Notes under the pieces: model-generated
Databases searched by the model: none
What the model saw: only the letters and a program-made list of their open reading frames with translations
Told to the model about the DNA's origin: nothing
Translations under genes and position numbers: made by a program
Assembly: GCA_019310535.1 (NCBI GenBank)
Contig: JAFDED010000010.1
Span: 1-64,000, forward strand
DNA length: 64,000 nucleotides
Origin: Deltaproteobacteria bacterium
Lineage (GTDB): Bacteria; Desulfobacterota; JAFDED01
Reading direction: 5' to 3'
In this document: one piece after another, positions 40,749 through 50,280 of the stretch
Numbering within the stretch: position 1 is the first letter of the stretch
Layout: the number at the start of each line of letters is the position of its first letter

Positions 40749-42755
40749 TCATGTGATGGGACTGCCTGGGGGGATGGGATCGATCAACTCTGCCACCACC
40801 AGGTTCCCATGGGCGGGCCCGCCTGCCAGAATCATGCCGTCGCTGACCCCAAAACGTGTCTTGCGGGGCTTTAGATTGGCAACCACCAGTAGAGTCCGAC
40901 CCACCAGGTCTTCGGGCCGATAGTCCTTTGCCAGTCCGGCCAAAACGGTCTTCTTGATCACACCTATATCCAGCGTGAGTCGGAGGAGATTGTCCGCTCC
41001 CTCTACCGTCTCGGCGGAAATCACCTCCCCCGCCCGAATATCCATGCGGGAAAAATCATCGATTGTGATCTCCTCCTTGATTGGCGGCATGGAAGGCTTC
41101 TCTTCATCCGTCTCCCCGCCAAGGGTCTCCTTGCTGGCCTCTACCAGGGCGAGAACCTCCTTCTCATCCATCCGATCGATCAGGCGGACAAAGGGGCCTA
41201 TTGTGTGCATTTCCAGATCAAAGCGCGCATCCTTCCATTGCAGATCGCCCAGGCGCAGTATTTCCTCCACCTGGAGAGAAAACGATGGCACGACGGGCTT
41301 CAGCATAATGGCGATAATCTTCACACAATTGATGGCAAACGTACAGGATGAGCGAGCCGCCTCCCTATCTGTCTTGATAGTATGGAATGGGGCTGTTTCC
41401 TGAAGGTAGGTGTTGGCAATGTCGGCCACTCCGCAGATTTCCCGGATAGCTTTGCTAAAATTACGACCGGCATAATGCTCGTGCACCAAATCGCGCTTCT
41501 CCTCAACCTGCTGAACCAGCGGGGATATGTTCGGGGGCAGGGGTCCCAGTCGTCCTTCGAGCTGCTTGTTTACAAAGTTCACCGTCCGGCTGACCAGATT
41601 GGCGATCTTGTTCACCAGTTCGGCATTAACCCTATGCACGAATTCGCTCAGATTAAGGTCAATATCATCCACGCCATTCCCGAGTTTGGAGGCATAGTAA
41701 TACCTCAGAAATTGGGGTTTAAGGAATTCCAGATACTTTCGCGCAGTAATGAATGTGCCGCGGCTCTTGGACATTTTCTTCCCATCCACGGTGAGAAATC
41801 CGTGGATAAAGACATTTGAGGGGGTGTTGTAATCAGCGCCGTGGAGCATGGCCGGCCAGAAGAGCACATGAAAGTACATGATGTCCTTGCCAATGAAATG
41901 GTATATGCGTGTGTCAGGATTAAACCAGTAGGCGTCAAAGTTCAGGCCTTTCTGTAGACAGTAATGCTCTGTAGTGGCTACGTATCCCACGGGAGCATCC
42001 AGCCAGACGTAAAAATACTTGTTCTCTTCACCGGGAATTTTGAAGCCGAAGTACGGCCCGTCTCTGGAGATGTCCCAATCTTCCAGTCCTCTGTCGAACC
42101 ACTCGCGCACCTTGTTTACAACCTCAGGCTGAAGCCGCTCATCCTCTATGGTCCAACTCTTTAGAAAATCCGCAAAGTCCGACAGGCGGAAAAAATAATG
42201 GAGCGATTTGCGCGTAACGGGAGTGGTGCCGCAGATTGCGCATCGCGCGTCTCGCAGTTCCGTTGGATTATATGTGGAATTGCATGTCTCACATACATCA
42301 CCATATTGCTCGTGAGCATTGCAGTTCGGGCATGTCCCGCGGATGAACCGGTCCGGTAAAAATCTCTGGCAATTGGAGCAGAAGCTCTGTTCGATCTCCC
42401 GTGTGTATATATGTCCTTTTTCTTTCAGGCGACTGTAAATATTGACAGCGTGTCTCTCGCATTCCGGGCTGTTAGTAGTGTAAAAGTCATCAAACATGAT
42501 TTCAAAATCACGAAAATCCTGGAAATGTTCCCGGTGGTACATTTCCACCAACTCCTCGGGCGTTATACCCAGTTTTCGCGCATTCACCTCGATGGGCGTT
42601 CCATGGGTATCCGAGGCGCATAAATAAATTGCATTTTCCCCGATGAGCTTTAAAAAACGGACGAAAATATCAGTCTGAATGTATTCGACCAGGTGGCCAA
42701 TGTGTATGCTCCCATTAGCATACGGTAAGGCGCTGGTAACAAGGATTCTGCTCAT
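40749..42755 (-). CDS. metG: Methionyl-tRNA synthetase with C-terminal EMAP-like tRNA-binding domain
   Basis: A 668-aa class I aminoacyl-tRNA synthetase charging tRNA-Met. HIGH is at residues 18-21 (SIHIGHLVEYIQTD), KMSKS at about 325 (GKKMSKSRG), and ICASDTHG-like CASDTHGTPI lies near residue 45. The zinc-binding insertion has four CxxC-type pairs (CSNCQRF, CPNCNA, CETCNS, CAICG). Residues about 560-668 form the EMAP/Arc1p-like OB fold (FSRMDIRAGEVISAE, VVANLKPRKTRFG), which aids tRNA binding and dimerisation. A ribosome-binding site CAGGAAATAATT precedes the ATG. It is a single gene, convergent with the LUD gene. Confidence 0.95.
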   Translation of the reverse strand: MSRILVTSALPYANGSIHIGHLVEYIQTDIFVRFLKLIGENAIYLCASDTHGTPIEVNARKLGITPEELVEMYHREHFQDFRDFEIMFDDFYTTNSPECERHAVNIYSRLKEKGHIYTREIEQSFCSNCQRFLPDRFIRGTCPNCNAHEQYGDVCETCNSTYNPTELRDARCAICGTTPVTRKSLHYFFRLSDFADFLKSWTIEDERLQPEVVNKVREWFDRGLEDWDISRDGPYFGFKIPGEENKYFYVWLDAPVGYVATTEHYCLQKGLNFDAYWFNPDTRIYHFIGKDIMYFHVLFWPAMLHGADYNTPSNVFIHGFLTVDGKKMSKSRGTFITARKYLEFLKPQFLRYYYASKLGNGVDDIDLNLSEFVHRVNAELVNKIANLVSRTVNFVNKQLEGRLGPLPPNISPLVQQVEEKRDLVHEHYAGRNFSKAIREICGVADIANTYLQETAPFHTIKTDREAARSSCTFAINCVKIIAIMLKPVVPSFSLQVEEILRLGDLQWKDARFDLEMHTIGPFVRLIDRMDEKEVLALVEASKETLGGETDEEKPSMPPIKEEITIDDFSRMDIRAGEVISAETVEGADNLLRLTLDIGVIKKTVLAGLAKDYRPEDLVGRTLLVVANLKPRKTRFGVSDGMILAGGPAHGNLVVAELIDPIPPGSPIT

Positions 42756-43034
42756 AATTATTTCCTGCCTGATTAATGGTTCTGATCAATTTCTTGTTTT
42801 TCATAGTATCTCATTACATGAGGATTGTCTAGCGTAAACTGCTTGAACAGGCGGACAGCCGCATCATATAATCTCCGGAACTAAAGTCAGGACGGGACGA
42901 GAACTTTCCCATGGTGTTCTTTACTCCTAATTCGTGATGATTTTCACTTGATTTTTTATTCAAACAGTGATACCAATGATCACAACATGTTGTATCCTAT
43001 CAACAACATACCACAACAGAAAGGGGTAGACGGG

Positions 43035-45161
43035 ATGAACTACAAAGACAGAACCTCAACAATCCTGGCGATCCTTCTGGTGTTTGTGGTCATAAGCGCA
43101 CAATCAGCCGGTGCTTTTCAATGGAGATGGATGAATCCCCTTCCCCAGGGCGGCGCGCTTTACGCTGCCTGGATCCACAATGCCGGAGAAATATATTGGG
43201 TCGGGGAAAACGGCGCCATGTTCCGTTACGATGGTCAGCGTGCGCTTTCCATCTTTACCGGCACGAAAAACAACCTGCTGGCGGTGTGGGGTATTCGGGG
43301 CGGTCCTCTTTTCGTCGTTGGGGAACGAGGAGCAATATTCTTTTATTCACAAGGCACAACAGTGCGAATGGACGGGGGAACCACCGATAATCTTTATGGT
43401 GTCTGGGGAACCTCCGAATCGGACGTATACGCCGTGGGTGCGCTGGGAACGATTCTCCATTTCGATGGAACCAGGTGGAGCCCTCAGGAAAGCGGAACCC
43501 AGTTCGATCTCTTTGCAATCTGGGGCAGTGACCCGGCGAATATCTATGCCGTGGGAGATGGAGGCGTTATTCTCCATTTCGACGGTGAACACTGGATATC
43601 ACTTGAATCCTCCACAACGAACTTGCTGCGGGGAATATGGGGAACTTCGCCTGAGGATATTTACGCAGTCGGCGATGAAGGCACTGTAATATATTTCGAT
43701 GGGTTTCACTGGCAGTCGCTCGATACGGGCCGAAGTCAGCTCAATTTCTTTTCCGTCTGGGCCGCCCGTCCTGATGAAATATTTGTCGTCGGCGGAGCCG
43801 CATCCGCCGGTGATGCCCCTGCATATGGCGCTATTCTTCAGTACAATGGCCGGGGTGGCTCCCCGTGGCCCATGCGTCTTGAGGAAAGGAATTTCCATCA
43901 TGTTATCGGTTCTGACAATGGCCAGGTTGTTGCAGTGGGAGAGGCGGGACGTGTCTATATCAGACAGGAGTCAGTATGGGAGTCCATCAACCCGGGAGGA
44001 TTTACTTCGGACATCCGCAGCCTGTGGGGTATAGAGGATCGCCTTGTCATGGCCTCTGTCAACGAGGGTCGGGTGTTTATCATCGATGAGCGCGGGAACA
44101 GAGAGACCTTCGTGGGCGTCAATGAGAGCCTGAACGATATCTGGGGGACGGATTTCAATCATGTCTATGCAGTGGGGGATGCAGGCGGGATCTACCGATT
44201 CAATGGCATCCGCTGGGCATCTATGTTGAGCCCGGCCGGACGATCCCTTCGCGGCATCTGGGGGTCTTCTTTCGACAACATTTATGCTGTTGGAGAAGGG
44301 AGCGCTCTGCTCCATTTCGACGGAGCCGCATGGCGTCCGCTGACTTATAACCCTGAGACTCACATCCTCACGGATATCTGGGGCTCTGAGTCAGGACACA
44401 TTTTTGTTACCGGCGGCGAGGGTAAAATCTGGCGTTTCAACGGGGTACGCTGGTGGGTGTATCAAGATTCTCGCGTGCAAACTTTTATGGCCGTTCACGG
44501 TTCAGGCGCTGACAATGTTTACGCGGTAGGAACCAGCGGCTACATCGCCCACTGGAACGGCAGAACCTGGGATTCTGTCCAACCGCCGGCAATCGATACG
44601 GATCTTTCGGCTGTATGGGTTCTGGGAGAAAACGACGTAATCGTGGCCGGAGACTCCGGCAAGGTATACCGGTTCAATGGCGTGGCCTGGATCCCGCTTC
44701 CCGTCGCCGCTGATGTCAATATTAACGCCATATGGAGCGCCAACGGTAAAATCCTCCTGGCCGGAGAAAGGGGGGCCATGCTCTGGAATGCATCTCTGGA
44801 TTTTCCCGGCATCGCCCTCACCCTCAATGGCGAAGTGTTTCACCATGGGGACTCGGAGTTCACGGCATTTCTTTCCGGCTTCCCGGGCCGCAGTGGAAAC
44901 ACGGTGGACCTTTATGTGATGATCAATCTGCCCGGTGGTGGGTTCATCAATTACAGAACCGGCGACAATACGATTGAGCCGGTGCTGAGTAATTTTCCGA
45001 TGGTCTCCTTTGCTTATCTCTTGGCCGAGGGCGATCTGCAGGGCTTACACTTTGGCAATTATTCAATCATGGCCCTTCTGGTAAGGGCGGGCAGCGATCC
45101 ACAGGATATCTCAGCCTGGGTGGACTGGGATTGGGCCGGCTTTGCGTATTACGACCGGTAA
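43035..45161 (+). CDS. Large secreted beta-propeller repeat protein
   Basis: A 708-aa exported protein. Start ATG 43035 (MNYKDRT) follows AAAGGGG and precedes the signal peptide TILAILLVFVVISAQSAGA. The open frame to 42948 is not needed. At least ten repeats of about 40-43 residues run to about residue 600, each with consensus L-x-x-I/V-WG-x6-D-I-YAVGD-x-G-x-I-x-x-FDG-x-x-W. They resemble glycosidase-type or GH74/photosystem-assembly-like propellers. Repeats this alike suggest recent internal duplication. The last 100 residues form a different beta-rich region. A cell-surface or substrate-binding role is likely, with no catalytic motif seen. Confidence 0.85.
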   Translation: MNYKDRTSTILAILLVFVVISAQSAGAFQWRWMNPLPQGGALYAAWIHNAGEIYWVGENGAMFRYDGQRALSIFTGTKNNLLAVWGIRGGPLFVVGERGAIFFYSQGTTVRMDGGTTDNLYGVWGTSESDVYAVGALGTILHFDGTRWSPQESGTQFDLFAIWGSDPANIYAVGDGGVILHFDGEHWISLESSTTNLLRGIWGTSPEDIYAVGDEGTVIYFDGFHWQSLDTGRSQLNFFSVWAARPDEIFVVGGAASAGDAPAYGAILQYNGRGGSPWPMRLEERNFHHVIGSDNGQVVAVGEAGRVYIRQESVWESINPGGFTSDIRSLWGIEDRLVMASVNEGRVFIIDERGNRETFVGVNESLNDIWGTDFNHVYAVGDAGGIYRFNGIRWASMLSPAGRSLRGIWGSSFDNIYAVGEGSALLHFDGAAWRPLTYNPETHILTDIWGSESGHIFVTGGEGKIWRFNGVRWWVYQDSRVQTFMAVHGSGADNVYAVGTSGYIAHWNGRTWDSVQPPAIDTDLSAVWVLGENDVIVAGDSGKVYRFNGVAWIPLPVAADVNINAIWSANGKILLAGERGAMLWNASLDFPGIALTLNGEVFHHGDSEFTAFLSGFPGRSGNTVDLYVMINLPGGGFINYRTGDNTIEPVLSNFPMVSFAYLLAEGDLQGLHFGNYSIMALLVRAGSDPQDISAWVDWDWAGFAYYDR

Positions 45162-45176
45162 ACTCTCTTAATGATC

Positions 45177-46772
45177 TCAGCCGGCTGGCTGAGGTGCGCT
45201 CACCGGTCGGATGGACCCCTCCTCCTTGACGTATTCTCTTCCACATGCCGAGCACTGATAATGTGGACTATCCTCTCCGGCGGCGATCCGATTCCCACAC
45301 CGGCACATCCACCCTGCCAATTTGGCCGGGTTGCCAAGCACAAGGCCGTAAGCGGGCACATCCCGGGTGACCACCGCTCCTGCCCCCACAAAGGCATATT
45401 CGCCGATTGTGTGCCCGCACAGGATAGTGGCATTGGCCCCGATGGTGGCCCCTCGTCGGACAATGGTGGGGCGAAACTCGTCTTTGCGCGGGATTTCGCT
45501 GCGCGGATTGATTACATTGGTAAATACCATAGAAGGCCCGCAAAAAACATAATCCTCCAGGATCACGCCCTCATAGACCGAGACGTTATTCTGGATTTTA
45601 ACGTGATCGCCTATGGCAACATTGCTGCCCACCACGACGTTCTGACCTATATTACATTGGCACCCGATGCGGGCGTTTTTCATTACGTGGCTGAAGTGCC
45701 ATATCCTGGTGCCCTCGCCGATTGCGGAGTGCTCGTCAACGATGCTTGTGGGATGGAGAAAGTACGATCTTTCGGCACGACGCCCCATTATGACTGGCTC
45801 CCCTGCCCGTTCCAGGGATTCCTGACACGCGTGAAGGATTCGCAAGATTTTCAACCCATTGTTGCCGTCGGTGCGTGGTGCACTTCCATCGCGAATGCAA
45901 GAGAGAAAATGCTCACACTCCAGGCGGAGAGGTTCCAGCTCCTCGATGGGCACCACCACGGCATCTTCTTTGCGTGGAACCGGGAGGCGCTCTTTCCAGT
46001 CGATCCCTCTGTCGAAGAGCAGAAGCTTGTCTTTTGACTCCACATCATTGAAGACCATCATTTTCTGATCCCCCACCACCACCAGGCGCTGCTCCTTGTA
46101 TGGATGAAGCCAGGATACAAAAATGTGGGCCTTCACACCGCTGTCGAAGCTCATGGTGCTGATGGTAACATCGGCAATTCCGGGTCGTAAATAATTGCCT
46201 CCCAGGGCGGTTACCTGGGTTGGCATCTCACCCAATAGTCGGAGAATTATCGAGATATCGTGCGGGGCAAAGCTCCACAAGATATTCTCCTCGTTGCGTA
46301 CCTTCCCCAGGTTCAGCCGGTTGGAATAAACATATTGAATTCTTCCCAGTTCGCCAGCATCGATGAGATCTTTCATTTTTGGCACTGCGGGGTGGTATTC
46401 CAAAAGATGGCCCACCATGAGCGTGCGTCCAACCTTTTGGGCCTGCTCTACAAGGTCTTCTCCGTCCTCCAGGCGCAGGGCCATGGGTTTTTCCACAAAG
46501 ACATGCTTTTCCGCCCGGAGTGCTTCCAGCGCCAATGAGTAATGGTGCTCGGCCGGCGTAGCCACTACCAGGGCCTCTACTTCAGGACTCTCTAAAACAT
46601 CCCGGAAAGATTCTGTGGTCTTTACCCATGGATACTGAGATTTCACGCGCTCAAGCACTTTCGGGTTCAGATCACAGACCGTCTTCAGCGCGTCAAGGGA
46701 TGCAAAATTCCTCACTAGATTTCGGCCCCAGTAACCGGCACCAACCACTGCCACGCTCTGTGTACCTTGCAT
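45177..46772 (-). CDS. WbpB-WbpD-like fusion: sugar-nucleotide dehydrogenase plus acetyltransferase
   Basis: A 531-aa bifunctional protein. The ATG at 46772 (MQGTQSVAVVG) is chosen over 46793 because GGGGGTAG precedes it. Residues 1-330 are a Gfo/Idh/MocA oxidoreductase: VAVVGAGYWGRNLVRNF, the EKPMAL substrate motif and APHDISIILRLLGE. Residues 340-490 are a left-handed beta-helix acyltransferase (IGEGTRIWHFSHVM, GATIGANATILCGHTIGEYAFVGAGA). The end has a zinc ribbon (CRCG...CSACG). In Pseudomonas and related O-antigen pathways WbpB and WbpD act on UDP-GlcNAc-uronate-derived sugars as separate proteins. The aminotransferase WbpE is not in the window. The 15-bp gap to the upstream propeller stop is between convergent genes. 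Confidence 0.85.
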   Translation of the reverse strand: MQGTQSVAVVGAGYWGRNLVRNFASLDALKTVCDLNPKVLERVKSQYPWVKTTESFRDVLESPEVEALVVATPAEHHYSLALEALRAEKHVFVEKPMALRLEDGEDLVEQAQKVGRTLMVGHLLEYHPAVPKMKDLIDAGELGRIQYVYSNRLNLGKVRNEENILWSFAPHDISIILRLLGEMPTQVTALGGNYLRPGIADVTISTMSFDSGVKAHIFVSWLHPYKEQRLVVVGDQKMMVFNDVESKDKLLLFDRGIDWKERLPVPRKEDAVVVPIEELEPLRLECEHFLSCIRDGSAPRTDGNNGLKILRILHACQESLERAGEPVIMGRRAERSYFLHPTSIVDEHSAIGEGTRIWHFSHVMKNARIGCQCNIGQNVVVGSNVAIGDHVKIQNNVSVYEGVILEDYVFCGPSMVFTNVINPRSEIPRKDEFRPTIVRRGATIGANATILCGHTIGEYAFVGAGAVVTRDVPAYGLVLGNPAKLAGWMCRCGNRIAAGEDSPHYQCSACGREYVKEEGSIRPVSAPQPAG

Positions 46773-47066
46773 TGTACTACCCCCATGCCTCACTGTATTT
46801 TTTACATAAGCTTACCAGGGTAATGTGTCAGCGACCCATACCGACGCCCCTCACGGAGGGCGTAATTTATCAATTCCTGATTCACGGTAAAAGGAAATAG
46901 GGCACAATTATCGGCGCCCTTATACTGCTTCAAACCGGTCTTTGAAAGGCGGGGGAATTCCGTCCTCAGACCCCGGTCTTGTCCTCTCCCCCCATACTAC
47001 ACCGGAATTTTACCGGTCTGACCTCATTGTGTAATAACTTTCTCATCTCTCCTTCGCACAATATCA

Positions 47067-48584
47067 TTAAAGCCCCTCCCGTGAGTTTTTTTGCAAAATC
47101 ACTACCCACAATCCAAGGGCGGTCACGGCCAGGAAGGCAGAGGGAGCAATATGAAAGTAAAAATGGGTGAGGGATTCAACCGCACTGACCAGCACTGTGC
47201 AGGCAAATCCAATCATCACCGCGTAATCCCGCTGGATTACCTCCATTTCGCTTTCAGAAGGCGCATGATGTTTTGATGTTGCATTTCCGTTCCGCCGATG
47301 CTGACGGAACTGACGCACGGATCGCCATCCTAGAATAATAATAGAGATGAAAAGCCAGCCTGCGGCGGCCATTCCCGGTATGCCCGCCTCGGCACCCAGC
47401 AACAGGTATTCATTATGCGGCGTCTTAAAGATGTGGAATATCACCGGATATATTGGAGAGTCAGGAGAAAGTTGAGGGAGTAAGGACGCCTGGTAAGGGA
47501 ACTCCCAATACGTGAATGTTCCCAAGCCTCTGCCGAGCAGCGGCCGGTCTTCGATCATCTTTATCGTAAGCCACCAGATGAAGGGACGATGCGAGACGAT
47601 GACGTTCCAGTTGGTATTGCTCCAGTGCGATTTCCATAGGACAAGCCGGGCTTTCATGGGTTGAGCCGTTGCCAGGAAAATGCCCAGCAACACCACAGCG
47701 ACTGCAATGGCAATCACGATTCTCTTCTTGACCATACGAATGCCCAGGAAAACAGCGATGAAAAAAACAGGAACGGATAAAGCCGCACTTGCTGCTGCGG
47801 TGAAAGTCTGGTTGAAACCGATCCCCGCGCCCATGGCAATGAGCGAAACAAAGCCCACAAAAGGCATCCAAAAAGGCCTCCGGACAAGCAGGGCGCTTAA
47901 TGACAGAGGAATCACAGAAGCGAGGTATCCGCCCACTGAATTGGGGTTTCCAATAAAACCCGAAGAGGCCATCCGCCCCCCTTTGCCGTCGCCCAGGATC
48001 AAAATGAACAAAGGGTCCCAGCCCAGGTATTGAATAACACAATATACACCATTGATCATACCCGTTACCAGAATCACCGTCAGGAATTTTATCACATGGC
48101 GATGTGAGACGTGATTTATAATAATAAAGTAGAGCATCACAAATAAGGTTAAATTGAGGAAAGGTCGGAGGCTGAGGGCACGGTTCGTAGAAAATGCAGT
48201 GGACAAGACCCCCATCAGCAGTAGAAAAAGCATGGGACGGTGAATCACGCCCGGGCCAAGAGAAAGTGAATTACAGGCACTGGTGATCGCTGCACGGAGC
48301 CTGCCCAAAATCCCCCATCTATCCACAACCCGCAGCTCTTTCTTATTGCTTTTTCTTCCCCAGCGCTCCACCATTAAAATAAAACTGCATGCCAACATAA
48401 GAGCGATGACGATCTGGCAGAAGACTTCTTTGACAAGCCGGAACTGGTTTACTCCAAAGGGATTATAAATCAAGGGAGTAATGAGCAGTGCTATCCATAA
48501 AAGGAGAGGGATGCTTCGCCGGCATAATCGCTCTTGCCAACTTGCCTCCAGTTCCGGAGATTTGCATGCATTCAGGCCCCTCAT
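47067..48584 (-). CDS. O-antigen ligase / Wzy_C-type polytopic membrane protein
   Basis: A 505-aa inner-membrane protein with about a dozen hydrophobic helices and start ATG 48584 behind AAGGGGAT. The large periplasmic region carries RGLGTFTYWE followed by TPHNEYLLLGAEAGIPGMAA. That is the GxGxxxF ... HNxxL...E-G-GL pattern of the WaaL/Wzy_C family, which transfers glycan chains from undecaprenyl lipid to an acceptor or polymerises them. An alternative is a bacterial pilin O-oligosaccharyltransferase. It starts 13 nt after the polyferredoxin stop, so the two are probably co-transcribed. Confidence 0.85.
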   Translation of the reverse strand: MRGLNACKSPELEASWQERLCRRSIPLLLWIALLITPLIYNPFGVNQFRLVKEVFCQIVIALMLACSFILMVERWGRKSNKKELRVVDRWGILGRLRAAITSACNSLSLGPGVIHRPMLFLLLMGVLSTAFSTNRALSLRPFLNLTLFVMLYFIIINHVSHRHVIKFLTVILVTGMINGVYCVIQYLGWDPLFILILGDGKGGRMASSGFIGNPNSVGGYLASVIPLSLSALLVRRPFWMPFVGFVSLIAMGAGIGFNQTFTAAASAALSVPVFFIAVFLGIRMVKKRIVIAIAVAVVLLGIFLATAQPMKARLVLWKSHWSNTNWNVIVSHRPFIWWLTIKMIEDRPLLGRGLGTFTYWEFPYQASLLPQLSPDSPIYPVIFHIFKTPHNEYLLLGAEAGIPGMAAAGWLFISIIILGWRSVRQFRQHRRNGNATSKHHAPSESEMEVIQRDYAVMIGFACTVLVSAVESLTHFYFHIAPSAFLAVTALGLWVVILQKNSREGL

Positions 48585-48597
48585 CGCTGCATCCCCT

Positions 48598-50280
48598 TCA
48601 TGGTTTTTCCAGTATAAATCCTTTGGGCAAACCGGGCTTTTGCCCCTGCTTCAATAATTTCGAATTTCCAATTTCGGATTTGGAATTTTCGATCAGTCCT
48701 TCCTTCTGGATCACGAAACGGTCAGTGCCGGGGTCGGGCTCAAAACGCATACTCCGCCTACGGGCCTCGGTGATGTAAGAGCCGGTTGAAAGCCTGAACT
48801 CATCCATAGGTGTAACGATAATCGCGGATTCTCCGCCAACGGGGCATTTATGCTCACAGTATCCGCAGCCATTGCACTGCTCTTCGACGACGAAAGGACG
48901 CCTGACACCGTCAACCGAGCGGAAAACAATGGCATTGTACGGGCAGACCTCGTCGCAGATCAGGCAGATACGATTTCTCTCCCACACCAGGCACCGATCC
49001 TTGCTAATCACTGCTGTACCTACCTTGGCATGTTTTCTCTCCTCCAGATCCAGTGCCCGAATAGCGTTTGTGGGGCATACCAGGCCGCAGACATTGCACC
49101 TCTGTTCGCACGGGGCATAGCGAAGATCCATCCGCGGCGCCCATATTCCCTCAGAGCCTGCCTCCCAGAGGCTGGGCTGAAGCGTGTTGGTCAGGCAGGC
49201 CCGCATACACTGGCCGCAGCGTATGCAGCGCCGGAGAAACTCCCTCTCGGGAACGGCACCCGGAGGACGAATGATAGCATCGCTCCTGCGTATTCCGTAG
49301 GGCGTTGTGCTATGAAAAAATGTCAGCGCCAATCCTCCGGTCATTCCCCAGAGGAACATTCTGCGGGAAGGGCTCCATGGCTCCAATTGTTTTGATTGTG
49401 TCTGATGCCGGACAAACTCGAACGAAATCACCTCCACCGGGCAAACCTCTCCGCATATCCGGCAGAGGGTGCATTCCTGCCAGCGGAATGTGCGGGGATC
49501 TTCCCCGATGGCCTCCATGGGACAGTGGCGCTGGCATTGGCCGCATTCAATACATCCGTCTCCCACTGTGCGGCGGAAAAGGGCCCACCGGGAAAAGATC
49601 CCCAAAAGCGCTCCCAGTGGACATATGGTCCGACACCAGAACCGGCGGCCAAGACGGCCGGCCAGAAGGACGGCAACTGCAATTATGGCGGCCATTATGT
49701 TTGCATAAAAGAGAGGTTGACGAAAGTGTGCGTGAGAAAGGGCAACCCATCCCATAGCCTTCGCCGCGGGCCGAGCCGCATCCAATCCCAGATTTACACC
49801 CATGACCGTCAGTGGGTAGAGAACCAGGGCATATACCCGCGTCAGGAGTGCGATGGGGTCCACCCAGAATACGCCATTCCACCCGGCCAGGGCCCCCGCG
49901 GCCAAGCCGATAAGAACGTAGAATTTCAGGTATCGCAACCGTCCTGCAGGCTTCATGCCAGCATGTGGATGGCGTAACCGTTGATCTGAAAGATCGATCA
50001 GAGTGCCCAGGGGGCAAAGATGGCTGCAGAAAAAACGCCCCAGCATCACTGTGGCGGCAACCACAGCCAAGGCAGGCCAGAGGGAAATTGCCACCTGTTT
50101 TGTAGAAAAAACGATGGTGCCGATGACAAGCGGATCCGCCTTGAGAAACGCATGTGTGGGCACTCGCTCTTCCAGGGGATAGCGTGCCAAAAAAAACAGC
50201 AGAGTGAATACTGCCAGGGAGATAATTTTATATTCGAAATTCGCAATTCGCAATTCGCAATTTTTTTGGCGGTCTTTCAA
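48598..50280 (-). CDS. Membrane polyferredoxin: NapH-like domain fused to a NapG/MauM-like ferredoxin
   Basis: A 560-aa protein with TTG start overlapping the DUF362 stop (TTGA). Four to five transmembrane helices precede or surround two CxxxCP motifs, CSHLCPLGTL and CRTICPLGALLG, as in NapH. Then come CIECGQCQRHCP and CTLCRICGEVCP clusters. Next is RRMFLWG with a hydrophobic stretch that looks like an internal Tat signal or anchor helix. CIRCGQCMRAC, CNVCGLVCP, CLICDEVCP and CNGCGYCEHKCP follow. The order NapH-like then Tat-like then NapG/MauM-like suggests fusion of two genes. Function is electron transfer at or across the inner membrane. The partner is unknown, and the neighbouring DUF362 protein is a candidate. 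Confidence 0.85.
   Translation of the reverse strand: MKDRQKNCELRIANFEYKIISLAVFTLLFFLARYPLEERVPTHAFLKADPLVIGTIVFSTKQVAISLWPALAVVAATVMLGRFFCSHLCPLGTLIDLSDQRLRHPHAGMKPAGRLRYLKFYVLIGLAAGALAGWNGVFWVDPIALLTRVYALVLYPLTVMGVNLGLDAARPAAKAMGWVALSHAHFRQPLFYANIMAAIIAVAVLLAGRLGRRFWCRTICPLGALLGIFSRWALFRRTVGDGCIECGQCQRHCPMEAIGEDPRTFRWQECTLCRICGEVCPVEVISFEFVRHQTQSKQLEPWSPSRRMFLWGMTGGLALTFFHSTTPYGIRRSDAIIRPPGAVPEREFLRRCIRCGQCMRACLTNTLQPSLWEAGSEGIWAPRMDLRYAPCEQRCNVCGLVCPTNAIRALDLEERKHAKVGTAVISKDRCLVWERNRICLICDEVCPYNAIVFRSVDGVRRPFVVEEQCNGCGYCEHKCPVGGESAIIVTPMDEFRLSTGSYITEARRRSMRFEPDPGTDRFVIQKEGLIENSKSEIGNSKLLKQGQKPGLPKGFILEKP
50239..50260. repeat. Short tandem repeat of a 7-bp unit (attcgca) inside the N-terminus of the polyferredoxin gene
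   Basis: Three head-to-tail copies of attcgca occupy 50239-50259, preceded by tattcgaa. Related AT-rich palindromic sequence (aatttcgaatttccaatttc and so on) lies at about 48655-48690 near the 3' end of the same reading frame, and aattcgaaattc occurs at 53946-53957. This is the kind of dispersed micro-repeat common in some deltaproteobacterial genomes. Here it is translated at both ends of one protein. Confidence 0.6.
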
